Below, one piece after another: positions 34,891-46,599 of a stretch of 64,000 nt of DNA (position 1 is the first letter of the stretch; each line of letters opens with the position of its first letter). This stretch comes from Chiridota heheva (Eukaryota; Echinodermata; Holothuroidea; Apodida; Chiridotidae). The position numbers and the translations under genes were made by a program. The DNA is taken from NCBI GenBank assembly GCA_020152595.1, contig JAIGNY010002805.1, forward strand, positions 398,729 through 462,728, given 5' to 3'. The notes beneath the pieces are model-generated. The model worked only from the letters and a program-made list of their open reading frames with translations. It ran no database searches and was not told the DNA's origin.

Positions 34891-35930
34891 ATGCAACTTT
34901 TTGACCTAATTGATATCTGGCATTAGCGCAACCTGAAAAGCCATCTTTATTTGTGGCATTCTAACATAGATAACTTTATTCATTGTAGGTTAGATTTTTT
35001 ATCATATTACGTCATTTAAGGAACTTGGTTACTGATTCTAGTATGTCCTATTTTTGGCTCTGGTCATTCCAGTATTTCTTTATCTTTATCCATAGGCAGT
35101 AAAAGGGGTAAGGGGATCTGGAAAATTAAATACTTCCTTGCTTCAAGGTAATACTTAATGTTGACCTTATAAAAAACACAGTGAATAACACTGTGTTATC
35201 TAATCAGAACCTTAATCCTGCATCACTTTGGGAATTATGTAAACTGAATATCAGAACATATTTGATAGCGTATTCCTAGTCTAAGGCTAAGCATCATAAT
35301 CATCAGGAACGTAAGTTAATTGAAAAATTTCAGCCTTAGAACAATTAATAGTTATAACCCCTTTTGTTGAAATTCAGACTCGGTTAAATGACGCCAGAAA
35401 TCCATAAGAACTGTTTTACGAACATAAACTTAAAGGTATGATAAATAGATCCAGGGCAAGGTGGCTGCAAGAGGGGGATACAAATACTCACCACTTTTTA
35501 AATCTAGAAAAGAGGAATAAAGAGTTTAATACAATTTAAGGAGCTCATTTTTGATAATAATGTTACTATTTTTAATCCCGAGGATATCTTGAATGAGGCA
35601 AATTTCTTTTATAAAAATCTCTGCACTGAAAATCATAATGTTTCTTTTGACATTTTTTGTAATAACTTGAATGTTGATCATATTAAGTTAGCTGATGTGC
35701 AGAAAGATTCATGTGATAGCCTTTTAACTTTTAATGAGTGTAAGAACTTTTTGTTCTATATGTCCGTCAATAAGTCCCCTGGCTCTGACGACCTCCCTAC
35801 TAAATTCTATAAAATGTTTTGGAACGATATTGGTGATCTCATTGTTAATTCTTTTAATTATGCATTTCATTCAGGCCAGATATCTGATGAACAGGGCAGG
35901 GAGTGTATAACTATGATTCCAAAACATTCA
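34891..35930 (+). pseudogene. L1-like ORF2: linker and first RT segment
   Basis: The linker is degraded, with recognisable pieces such as ASLWELCKLNIRTYLIAYS. An open frame from 35589 then carries FYKNLCTENHNV and NECKNFLFYMSVNKSPGSDD, followed by LPTKFYKMFWNDIGDLIVNS and ECITMIPKHSK. These are the conserved L1 blocks that begin the RT fingers (KSPGxDGLPxEFYK and ITLIPK). The frame enters the 18-bp array without interruption at 35931. Confidence 0.9.
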
Positions 35931-38900
35931 AAATACCCTAGGTATATTAAATACCCTGGGTATATTAAATACCCTAGGTATATTGAATACCTAGGTTTAT
36001 CAAATACCCTAGGTATATCAAATGCCCTAGGTATATTAAATACCCTAGGTATATTAAATACCTTAGGTATATTAAATACCCTATGTATATTAAATACCCT
36101 AGGTATATTGAATACCCTAGGTTTATCAAATACCCTAGGTATATCAAATACCCTAGGTATATTAAATACCTTAGGTATATTAAATACCCTATGTATATTA
36201 AATACCTAGGTATATTGAATACCTAGGTTTATCAAATACCTAGGTATATCAAAATACCTAGGTATATTAAATACCCTAGGTATATTGAATGCCCTAGGTT
36301 TATCAAATGCCCTAGGTATATTAAATACCCTAGGTATATTGAATACCCTAGGTATATTGAATACCCTAGGTATATCAAATACCCTAGGTATATCAAATAC
36401 CCTAGGTATATTAAATACCTAGGTATATTGAATACCCTAGGTTTATCAAATACCCTAGGTATATTAAATACCCTAGGTATATTGAATACCCTAGGTATAT
36501 CAAATACCTAGGTATATCAAATACCCTAGGTATATTAAATACCCTATGTATATTAAATACCCTAGGTATATTGAATACCCTAGGTTTATCAAATACCCTA
36601 GGTATATCAAATACCCTAGGTATATTAAATACCCTATGTATATTAAATACCCTAGGTTTATTGAATACCCTATGTATATTAAATACCTAGGTATATTGAA
36701 TGCCTAGGTTTATCAAATACCCTAGGTATATTAAATACCTAGGTATATTGAATACCTAGGTATATCAAATACCCTAGGTATATCAAATGCCCTAGGTATA
36801 TTAAATACCCTAGGTATATTGAATACCCTAGGTTTATCAAATACCCTAGGTATATTAAATACCTAGGTATATTGAATACCCTAGGTATATCAAATACCCT
36901 AGGTATATCAAATACCCTAGGTATATTAAATACCCTATGTATATTAAATACCCTAGGTATATTGAATACCCTAGGTTTATCAAATACCCTAGGTATATCA
37001 AATACCTAGGTATATTAAATACCCAGGTATATTAAATACCCTAGGTATATTGAATACCCTAGGTTTATCAAATACCCTAGGTATATCAAATACCCTAGGT
37101 ATATTAAATACCCTATGTATATTAAATACCCTAGGTATATTGAATACCTAGGTTTATCAAATACCTAGGTATATCAAATACCCTAGGTATATTAAATACC
37201 CTATGTATATTAAATACCCTATGTTTATCAAATACCCTAGGTATATTAAATACCCTAGGTATATTGAATACCTAGGTTTATCAAATACCCTAGGTATATT
37301 GAATACCCTAGGTATATTGAATACCTAGGTATATTGAATACCCTAGGTATATTAAATACCCTAGGTTTATCAAATACCCTAGGTATATTGAATACCCTAG
37401 GTATATTGAATACCCTAGGTTTATCAAATACCTAGGTATATTAAATACCCTAGGTATATCAAATACCTAGGTTTATCAAATACCCTATGTATATTAAATA
37501 CCCTAGGTATATTGAATACCCTAGGTTTATCAAATACCCTAGGTATATTAAATAGCCCTAGGTATATTGAATACCCTAGGTATATCAAATACCCTAGGTA
37601 TATCAAATACCCTAGGTATATTGAATACCCTAGGTATATTGAATACCCTAGGTATATTGAATACCCTAGGTATATTAAATACCCTAGGTTTATCAAATAC
37701 CCTAGGTATATTGAATACCTAGGTATATTGAATACCCTAGGTTTATCAAATACCCTATGTATATTAAATACCTAGGTATATTGAATACCCTAGGTATATC
37801 AAATACCCTAGGTTTATCAAATACCTAGGTATATTGAATACCCTAGGTATATTGAATACCCTAGGTATATTGAATACCTAGGTATATTAAATACCCTAGG
37901 TTTATCAAATACCTAGGTATATTGAATACCCTAGGTATATTGAATACCCTAGGTTTATCAAATACCTAGGTATATTAAATACCCTAGGTATATCAAATAC
38001 CCTAGGTTTATCAAATACCCTATGTATATTAAATACCCTAGGTATATTGAATACCCTAGGTTTATCAAATACCCTAGGTATATTAAATACCCTAGGTATA
38101 TTGAATACCCTAGGTATATCAAATACCTAGGTATATCAAATACCCTAGGTATATTAAATACCCTATGTATATTAAATACCCTAGGTATTTGAATACCCTA
38201 GGTTTATCAAATACCCTAGGTATATCAAATACCCTAGGTATATTAAATACCCTAGGTATATTGAATACCCTAGGTTTATCAAATACCCTAGGTATATTAA
38301 ATACCCTATGTATATTAAATACCTTAGGTATATTGAATACCCTAGGTTTATCAAATACCCTAGGTATATCAAATACCCTAGGTATATTAAATACCCTAGG
38401 TATATTGAATACCCTAGGTTTATCAAATACCCTAGGTATATCAAATACCCTAGGTATATTAAATACCCTAGGTATATTGAATACCCTAGGTTTATCAAAT
38501 ACCTAGGTATATCAAATACCCTAGGTATATCAAATACCCTAGGTATATTAAATACCTAGGTATATTGAATGCCTAGGTTTATCAAATACCCTAGGTATAT
38601 TGAATACCCTAGGTATATTGAATACCCTAGGTATATTGAATACCCTAGGTATATTGAATACCCTAGGTTTATCAAATACCTAGGTATATCAAATACCCTA
38701 GGTATATTAAATACCCTAGGTATATTGAATACCCTAGGTTTATCAAATACCCTAGGTATATCAAATACCCTAGGTATATTAAATACCCTAGGTATATTGA
38801 ATACCCTAGGTTTATCAAATACCTAGGTATATTAAATACCTAGGTATATTGAATACCTAGGTATATCAAATACCCTAGGTATATCAAATACCCTAGGTAT

Positions 38901-39885
38901 ATTAAATGCCCTATGTATATTAAATACCTAGGTATATTGAATACCTAGGTTTATCAAATACCCTAGGTATATCAAATACCTAGGTATATTAAATACCCTA
39001 GGTATATTGAATACCTAGGTTTATCAAATACCCTAGGTATATTAAATACCCTAGGTATATTGAATACCCTAGGTATATTGAATACCTAGGTATATCAAAT
39101 ACCCTAGGTTTATCAAATACCCTAGGTATATTAAATACCCTAGGTATATTGAATACCCTAGGTATATTAAATACCCTAGGTATATCAAATACCCTATGTA
39201 TATTAAATACCCTAGGTATATTGAATACCCTAGGTATATCAAATACCCTAGGTATATCAAATACCCTAGGTATATTAAATACCTTAGGTATATTAAATAC
39301 CCTATGTATATTAAATACCTAGGTATATTAAATACCCTAGGTATATTGAATACCTAGGTTTATCAAATACCCTAGGTATATCAAATACCCTAGGTATATT
39401 AAATACCCTAGGTATATTAAATACCTTAGGTATATTAAATACCCTATGTATATTAAATGCCTAGGTATATTAAATACCTTTGGGTATATTAAATACCCTA
39501 TGTATATTAAATACCTAGGTATATTAAATACCCTAGGTATATTAAATACCCTAGGTATATTGAATACCTAGGTTTATCAAATACCTAGGTATATCAAATA
39601 CCCTAGGTATATTAAATACCCTAGGTATATTAAATACCTTAGGTATATTAAATACCCTATGTATATTAAATACCCTAGGTATATTAAATACCCTAGGTAT
39701 ATTAAATACCCTAGGTATATTAAATACCCTAGGTATATTGAATACCTAGGTTTATCAAATACCCTAGGTATATCAAATACCCTAGGTATATTAAATACCC
39801 TAGGTATATTAAATACCTTAGGTATATTAAATACCCTATGTATATTAAATACCCTAGGTATATTAAATACCCTAGGTATATTAAA
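35931..39885. repeat. 18-bp minisatellite, about 220 copies, within L1 ORF2
   Basis: The unit AAATACCCTAGGTATATT encodes KYPRYI in the ORF2 frame. The array sits between MIPKHSK and the codons for KNWR, exactly where L1 elements have a short K-x-P-x-Y-I-K-N-W-R segment, so the unit is the element's own sequence expanded in place. Variants include TTGAATAC, TATCAAAT, TTTATCAAA and CCTATGTATA, and they recur in a fixed order, giving higher-order repeats of several units. Many units lack one C (17 bp), which makes TACCTAGGTA a perfect palindrome. Confidence 0.97.
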
Positions 39886-40037
39886 AACTGGAGACAATTG
39901 CTCTATTAGATGTAGATTGTAAGATCGCATCAAAAGCCATAGCCTCTAGATTAAACTATGTACTTCCCGATATAATAAGTAATGACCAAACTGGGGATCA
40001 AACCGGCTTTGTTAAAGGTCGTTCTATAGAGGGATTT
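39886..40037 (+). pseudogene. L1-like ORF2: RT segment after the 18-bp array
   Basis: The sequence resumes with codons for KNWR, and after one frameshift reads ALLDVDCKIASKAIASRLN and then GFVKGRSIE. These are consecutive L1 RT blocks (NWRPISLLNTDYKI, then QTGFVKGR). A 12-bp duplication repeats QTG. It continues the pre-array segment with little or nothing missing, supporting expansion rather than replacement. It ends at an insertion near 40038. Confidence 0.88.
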
Positions 40038-40600
40038 CACAACATGACTCTTAACTCATCTGGAAGCCATTTTGCAGGGCAAGCATCGTTGCGTTTCACG
40101 CGTCATTACACAGCTCAGTCACATCACACGTACAATGCATGCTAAACCTACCTACCAGTTCAGCGAATTTTACTGTATACATTTTTTTTTTAGCTTCCAA
40201 ATTTACTTCATATTTTCCTTACGTTTTTTATATTCATACGAAGAGTAAGTTTTACAATAATGCTATCTGATTGTTTGTTATACGCAGACAAAGCATACAT
40301 AACTGATATAAAGTGCTCAGTGCAAATCCTAGTGTGAAGTGTAGGTTGAAAGCCGTTGCGTAACACAGATTTGATTTGATTTGATTGATTAATTTCCACA
40401 CTAATCATGAGAATTTAACATCAAAGCTGTACATTCAGATAAAAAGATGATTGGTGGAGGTCTGAACGAGCTGTTGCTCTTACACAGCAGACCCCTTGTA
40501 CAAAGAAACAAATTAAGAAAATTAGATAATGAAACTAATATATACAGAAAAAATACATATGAAACAAACAATGATAATACCCCTACCCCAATGGTAAAAA
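40038..40600. mobile_element. Unidentified 0.56-kb insertion in L1 ORF2
   Basis: RT homology stops after GRSIE and resumes near 40601 at DLISYCNDNS. The intervening sequence has no RT similarity. It contains (TTTGA)n-like TTTGATTTGATTTGATTGA (40370-40388) and an inverted pair GGTCTG / CAGACC (40458 and 40488). It could be a SINE or small DNA element. I find no clear target duplication. Confidence 0.45.
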
Positions 40601-41201
40601 CATTTGACTTATTTGTGATCTTATTTCCTATTGTAATGATAATTCTGTCCCAGGTACTCTGCCTTTACTAGACTTCGAGAAGGCTTTTGATTTTTTAGAT
40701 TGGTCTTTTATCAAACAAACTCTTTCATACTTTAACTTTGGTTTTTTGTTTATTCAATGGATTTCGGTCTTTTATAGTAACGCATCCTCGTGTATCATTA
40801 ATAATGGCTTCCTATCCAAGTATTTCAATGTTTCAAGAGACTTTCGTCAGGGATGTCTCTCAGCCCTTACTTATTCATCATCTCTACTGACATTCTAAAT
40901 ATGTTGATTAATTCTAATGTATTATTTATTGTAATTATATTTATAATGATTATATTTATAATGATTATATTAAAGTCTCCTAATATGCAGATGACACTGT
41001 TCATGATGTACTTAACCATTTTAGGAATTTTTTTCTATTTGTAACGGTCAACTTACGTATTTGGGCATTTCTTTCACACACTATCACGATGACTTCTAAC
41101 TATGTCCCAAAGCTGGCGAGAATTAAAAATATGTTGCAAACAAGGTCTACTCATGACCTAACCCCTATCAACAAACTTCAAATTCTAAAATCTTCTGCTA
41201 T
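40601..41201 (+). pseudogene. L1-like ORF2: RT palm with YADD
   Basis: The translation gives LPLLDFEKAFDFLDWSFIK (RT motif A, catalytic Asp), FIQWISVFYSNASSCIINNG and a shifted RQGC / LSPYLFIISTDILNMLI (motif B), then YADDTV at 40984-40999 (the catalytic box). Further on it reads NYVPKLARIKNMLQ and LTPINKLQILKSSAISQLVY, the thumb blocks. Sequence between motif B and YADD, and between YADD and the thumb, is shorter than in intact L1, so internal deletions occurred. Stops and frameshifts make it inactive. Confidence 0.9.
40920..40977. repeat. Short 18-bp duplication inside the L1 RT
   Basis: TTATAATGATTATATTTA is repeated about 2.5 times, in frame, between the motif B region and YADD. It may be an early-stage expansion of the same kind as the larger arrays in this element. 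Confidence 0.7.
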
Positions 41202-41379
41202 TTCTCAATTGGTTTACTTTCTAACGATTCTTCTCAATTGGTTTACCTTCTAACGATTCTTCTCAATTGGTTTACCTTCTAACGGTTCTTCTCAATTGGT
41301 TTACCTTCTAACGGTTCTTCTCAATTGGTTTACCTTCTAACGGTTCTTCTCAATTAGTTTACCTTCTAACGGTTCTTCC
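41202..41379. repeat. 29-bp minisatellite, about 6 copies, within L1 ORF2
   Basis: TTCTCAATTGGTTTACCTTC plus TAACGGTTC recurs at 41202, 41231, 41260 and on. One unit encodes the end of SQLVYFLT, and the sequence resumes after the array with LPNPPTNFFNN. L1 elements have precisely this thumb segment (S-x-L-x-x-L-x-x-x-LPNPP), so this array too is a tandem expansion of native LINE sequence. At 29 bp it changes frame each copy. Confidence 0.93.
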
Positions 41380-42470
41380 CAACCCTCCCACCAACTTTTT
41401 TAATAATTTAAATTTTTTTTTCTTTTTTTTTGCTTTCATTTGAAACAAAAAGCCAGATAAGGTTAAAAGAACTGTTTTGTGCAATAACAAATGTGATAGA
41501 GGCCTTCGTATGATTGATTTATTCAGTTTTTCCCAAAGTTTAAAATGTAAGTGGGTGAAGGTGTATTTAAATGACGATTATAGATCATGGATATTGCTTT
41601 TTGACTATGAATTAAATAGATATGGTTCAAAATCCTTTTCAGCTGTAATTTTGCTAAGCATGATCTTGATGTTTCAAATCTTTTTATTCTTCATGTTTGC
41701 CAAGCATGGTCTAGTTATTCATTCATTATCCATGTAATAATAATTATGCTACTCAGTGTGTCCTTAGTAATTCTTACATTAAAATCGGTAACAAGTTATT
41801 GTTTAGTAAGCTCATGCTAAATGCAACTGTTTATTTTGTAAAAGACTTTTTCAATGATGCAAATTGTCCTCACCATTATAATTCTTTTACTAACAATCAT
41901 ATCTTGCGGAACTTTCCGTTTACAGTTTTCTTTAGTATTATAAATGCTATCCCGACCATTTGAAAAAATAATCTTCACCCAATTCATATGTGTAATGACG
42001 ACACTCAACGTTTACTTCAATTTTCAGCTTCTTTGCATACTACTAAACATGTTTATCAGTCTTTAATGAGTAAAAGTGTATCAATTCTAACAGCACTTGG
42101 GAGCAGCACATTGATTGCCCAGTTGACTGGAAGATCATTGTTAAACTACCGTTCATTTCTGAAGACATACTAAGATTCATTATTTTCAATTTCGATTTTT
42201 ACATAGAATCATAGGTAGAAATACATTTTGGTTTAAAATTGACTTCATTGTGTGACTCCCCACATTGTACATTTTGTAATATGGAGGATAAAACTTTGGC
42301 ACATTTAATTTGGTCATGTCCGAACATGTCTATGAATCTTTGTATTAAGCCAAATTTAAATATCAGCCAACTGATTGTTTTCTTTGGTTACTGTGGCATA
42401 AGATATACCAGCCCAAATGACAGTTTTTCTGCTCCATGCAAAATACTATATTTTGTAATGTAAAATGAAC
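41380..42470 (+). pseudogene. L1-like ORF2: C-terminal region and Cys tail
   Basis: Blocks in order are PNPPTNFFNNLN, KPDKVKRTVLCNNKCDRGLR, MIDLFSFSQSLKCKWVKVYL, NDDYRSWILLFDYELNRYG and, after a shift, the connecting region near 41760-41960. At 42239-42330 comes CDSPHCTFCNMEDKTLAHLI followed by WSCP, the Cys-rich C-terminal motif (CxxC-x-HLxWxCP) of L1-type ORF2. Several frameshifts and stops are present. Confidence 0.88.
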
Positions 42471-42759
42471 CAATTGAATCCTGATGCTATGTCTTTTATC
42501 ATAAGTTCAACTTTATTCTCAAGGTGGAATAGTACGTTAGTAAACGTTACCCTAATATAAAGATATTTTTAACCTTCTATCTTCAAATTAGTATTGTTTT
42601 ATTGCACATTATTGCCTTCGATCAATACCATGTAATTTCCCCTTTCGTTGTTATTCTACTAATTGTATATTCATTGTTATGAAGTGATTTATAATTTGTT
42701 GAGTTGCAAAAAATGTCCAGCACTACCTTTACTTCAATTTTTGTTGATTAAATGAATAC
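42471..42759 (+). mobile_element. L1-like 3' untranslated end
   Basis: AT-rich sequence with a few faded coding blocks leads to the next minisatellite. No poly(A) tail is visible, and the 3' edge is set by the start of the 36-bp array, so the boundary is approximate. Confidence 0.5.
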
Positions 42760-43948
42760 CTGCATCTACCCCTGCATGCTAGGCATTGAGCAATAATCTA
42801 TCTATCCCTCCATGTTAGTCATTGAGCAATGATCTATCTATCCCTGCATGCTAGGCATTGAGCAATGATCTATCTATCCCTGCATGTTAGGCATTGAGCA
42901 ATGATCTAGCTATCCCTCCATGTTAGGCATTGAGCAATGATCTATCTATCCCTGCATGCTAGTCATTGAACAATAATCTATCTATCCCTGCATGCTAGGC
43001 ATTGAGCAATAATCTATCTATCCCTGCATGCTAGGCATTGAGCAATGATCTATCTACCCCTGCATGCTAGGCATTGAGCAAAGATCTATCTATCCCTGCA
43101 TGCTAGGCATTGAGCAATGATCTATCTATCCCTGCATGCTAGGCATTGAGCAATGATCTATCTATCCCTGCATGTTAGGCATTGAGCAATGATCTATCTA
43201 TCCCTGCATGCTAGGCATTGAGCAATGATCTATCTATGCATGTTAGGCATTGAGCAATGATCTATCTATCCTGCATGCTAGGCATTGAGCAATGATCTAT
43301 CTATCCTGCATGCTAGGCATTAAGCAATAATCTATCTATCCCTGCATGTTAGGCATTGAGCAATGATCTATATATCTCTGCATGCTAGGCATTGAGCAAT
43401 GATCTATCTATCCCTGCATGCTAGGCATTGAGCAATGATCTATATATCTCTGCATGCTAGGCATTGAGCAATAATCTATCTATCCCTGCATGCTAAGCAT
43501 TGAGCAATGATCTATCTATCCCTGCATGTTAGGCATTGAGCAATGATCTATCTATCTCTGAATGCTAGGCATTGAGCAATGATCTATCTATCCCTGCATG
43601 CTAGGCATTGAGCAATGATCTATCTATCCCTGCATGCTAGGCATTGAGCAATGATCTATCTATCCTGCATGCTAGGCATTAAGCAATATTCTATCTATCC
43701 TGCATGCTAGGCATTGAGCAATGATCTACCATTCTGCATGCTAGGCATTGAGCAATGATCTATCTATCCCTGCATGTTAGGCATTGAGCAATAATCTATC
43801 TATCCCTGCATGCTAGGCATTGAGCAATGATCTACCATCCTGCACGCTAGGCATTGAGCAATAATCTATCTATCCATGCATGTTAGGCATTGAGCAATGA
43901 TTTATATATCCCTCCCCTGGATGTTAGGCATTGAGGGATGATCTATTT
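42760..43948. repeat. 36-bp minisatellite, about 33 copies
   Basis: CCCTGCATGCTAGGCATTGA plus GCAATGATCTATCTAT recurs every 36 bp, with 35-bp (single-C deletion) and shorter variants. It abuts the 3' end of the L1-like element. Both GCATGC and GCATGTTAG versions occur. Confidence 0.96.
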
Positions 43949-44743
43949 ACACTTTAATTTGTTAACAAATATACATTTACTTCTAAAATAATGAAAAGAT
44001 TGACAGTAAATGATGGAAAAAATATTTTTTAAAAATCAAAATACAGAGCTACTCAAACTTGAAAATCCCGTCACGCATTCATATACAAATATGTGAAAAA
44101 GCAAAATTGTATGCTTAAAAGAATCAAAGCACAAATAAATGATCTCTGTAAACTAATCTTCAACGGGTGAAATGGTAATCTTCAACGGGTGAAATGATTT
44201 ATAATTTCATTTCACATTTTGTGTTTTCTCCTTTCCTCTCAAATTATGATTGGATAATGATATTAAAAGCTCAAAGACGTTCATTCAATCTCATATTGCC
44301 CCTCCATATTTGATGGTTCTTCGAATCATTCATATAACATTTCTGATTTTAATAAACAAATGCATAATTCACCTAGAGGTAATGAGTTCCAATAAATTAC
44401 AGCTAAGACGGCTTCATAAATTCTCATGTTGGGCGAAATGGCAGGATCATTTTTAATTCAGAATTGCTTGCATGTGAAATGTGTATGATGCTTTGCTACA
44501 GTATATAACATTGAGTAAGGAAGGAAACTGACTGCATGGATCGATGATTAATAAACTAAAAAAAAAAAAAGAGGTCGATTGAAGATTTGTGATGTGGTCT
44601 AAAATTTTATGTTTAAAATAAAAAAAGCTTGGAGAAGTTTTTTTAAATATTTAATAATACTATAAAGATACTACTAATAATAATAGAATAAAAAAGAACA
44701 AAAAGAGATAACACAATTTCATTTCCAGACATATAGGGAGCTC
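43949..44743. other. Spacer with a 21-bp duplication
   Basis: TCTTCAACGGGTGAAATG occurs twice in tandem at 44157-44197. The remainder is AT-rich, with no recognised gene. Confidence 0.5.
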
Positions 44744-45345
44744 TAAATGCATCGTGTTAGTTAAAATGCATTGTGTTAGTTAAAATGCATCGTGTTAGTT
44801 AAAATGCATCGTGTTAGTTAAAATGCATCGTGTGAGTTAAAATGCATCGTGTTAGTTAAATACATCGTCTTACTTAAAATGCATCATGTTAGTTAAAATG
44901 CATCATGTTAGTTAAAATGCATCGTGTTAGTTCAATACATCGTGTTACTTAAAATGCATCATGTTACTTAAAATGCATCGTGTTAGTTAAATGCATCATG
45001 TTACTTAAAATGTATCGTGTTAGTTAAAATGCATTGTGTTAGTTAAATACATCGTCTTAGCTAAAATGCATCGTGTTAGTTAAAATGCATTGTGTTAGTT
45101 AAATACATCGTGTTACTTAAAATGCATCATGTTAGTTAAAATGCATCGTGTTAGTTAAATACATCGTGTTAGTTAAAATGCATCGTATTAGTTAAAAATG
45201 CATTGTGTTAGTTAAAATGCATCGTGTTAGTTAAAATGCATCGTGTTAGTTAAAATGCATATGTTAAAATGCATCATGTTAGTTAAAATATATCATGTTA
45301 GTTAAAATGCATCATGTTACTTAAAATGCATCATATCCATCATGC
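44744..45345. repeat. 19-bp minisatellite, about 31 copies
   Basis: AAAATGCATCGTGTTAGTT recurs with 18- and 19-bp spacing. ATGCATCATG, ATACATCG and TTACTT variants are interspersed in short recurrent groups. Confidence 0.95.
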
Positions 45346-45944
45346 TGGTTTAAATACACCATGATACATGTACAGTAGTTGATATATCATGTTAGTAAAA
45401 ATGCAACATGTTACTTAAAAATGTACATGTTTCCCACATTGATTCACATGATAAACACAATAGACACCGAGGACATTGAAAATATACCATACTAATTGAA
45501 AGTAGCTGGTTAGCCTCATTAACCCTAACTTGACACTTTGGCACACAGTAAACTGGATGAAATAATTTTAAACTTAATATTTCACATGGCAGTACGTTTC
45601 TCTAATTTTTGACTGATTTATACATTCATTGTAAATGGTGGGCTATTATAGTTACTTTGTTAGATCTAGCTTCTGCAGTCACATAAAGATGTCCAATATC
45701 ACAAAATGCTAAGAAAAAGATTTCAATAACATAAACCCACTCCAATTTGAGGATTGTCATGATCATGTGTACCCAATCTGTGATAGATGCAAGCTTCAAT
45801 TTTTTCACCACCATTTTGTTCCTTCCACTGCCCTCTATCACATAAGCTTCAAAGAGCATGGCTGACTGTTAAATTGATCCTACACGACTGACGAGGCTAA
45901 CGTTTACAATTGCATTCTACATTCAGGCATGTTTTGTATTCTTC
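45346..45944. other. Spacer, nothing recognised
   Basis: Decayed repeat units persist to about 45430, then unique AT-rich sequence. Confidence 0.45.
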
Positions 45945-46389
45945 AAAATCTTATAAGTCCACGGTAACCCATGTGTATTAAGTTCCACGTACCATAGTAA
46001 TAATACTCAAAATCATCCAAGTCCTTGGTAACCCACGTGTACTAAGTTTCACGTACCATAGTAATAATACTAAAAATCATCCAAGTCCACAGTAACCCAC
46101 GTGTACCAAGTTCCACGTACCATAGTAATAATACTCAAATTCATCCAAGTCCACGGTAACCCACGTGTACTAAGTTTCACGTACCATAGTAATAATACTA
46201 AAAATCATCCAAGTCCACGGTAACCCACGTGTACTAAGTTCCACGTACCATAGTAATAATACTCAAAATCATCCAAGTCCCGGTAACCCACGTGTACTAA
46301 GTTTCACGTACCATAGTAATAATACTCAAAATCATCCAAGTCCACGGTAACCCACGTGTACTAAGTTCCACGTACCATAGTAATAAAAC
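45945..46389. repeat. 64-bp minisatellite, about 7 copies
   Basis: ATCCAAGTCCACGGTAACCC begins units at 46015, 46079, 46143 and on. Each unit includes ACGTGTACTAAGTTYCACGT and ACCATAGTAATAATACTC. Units with TTTCACG and TTCCACG alternate. Most units carry the E-box hexamer CACGTG. Confidence 0.95.
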
Positions 46390-46599
46390 TCCCACTTTTG
46401 ATGAAACAAGAAATAACAAGCATCCCTTAAGAGCTGAAATCTCAGCCCATGACTTGAATTATTGCTGCAAAAAGACTCTTCCAGCGTAAGAAGTATATAA
46501 GAGCCTCTCAATATGAAATATTAAATCTTCTTCCAAACTGATATGGATATTTAATTCCATCCTCTACAGGTTATCCCTTGTTATGTGATTCTTTAATAA
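46390..46599. other. Short spacer between arrays
   Basis: Unique sequence. Its right edge contains the CCTTGTTATGTGATTCTTTA segment that recurs inside the next array. Confidence 0.5.

Noticed and set aside
35931-39885. Many frames of 60 to 206 codons with KYPRYI or NTLGILNTLGI patterns
   Set aside because: Products of the 18-bp array on both strands. Only the entry frame relates to the LINE ORF2.
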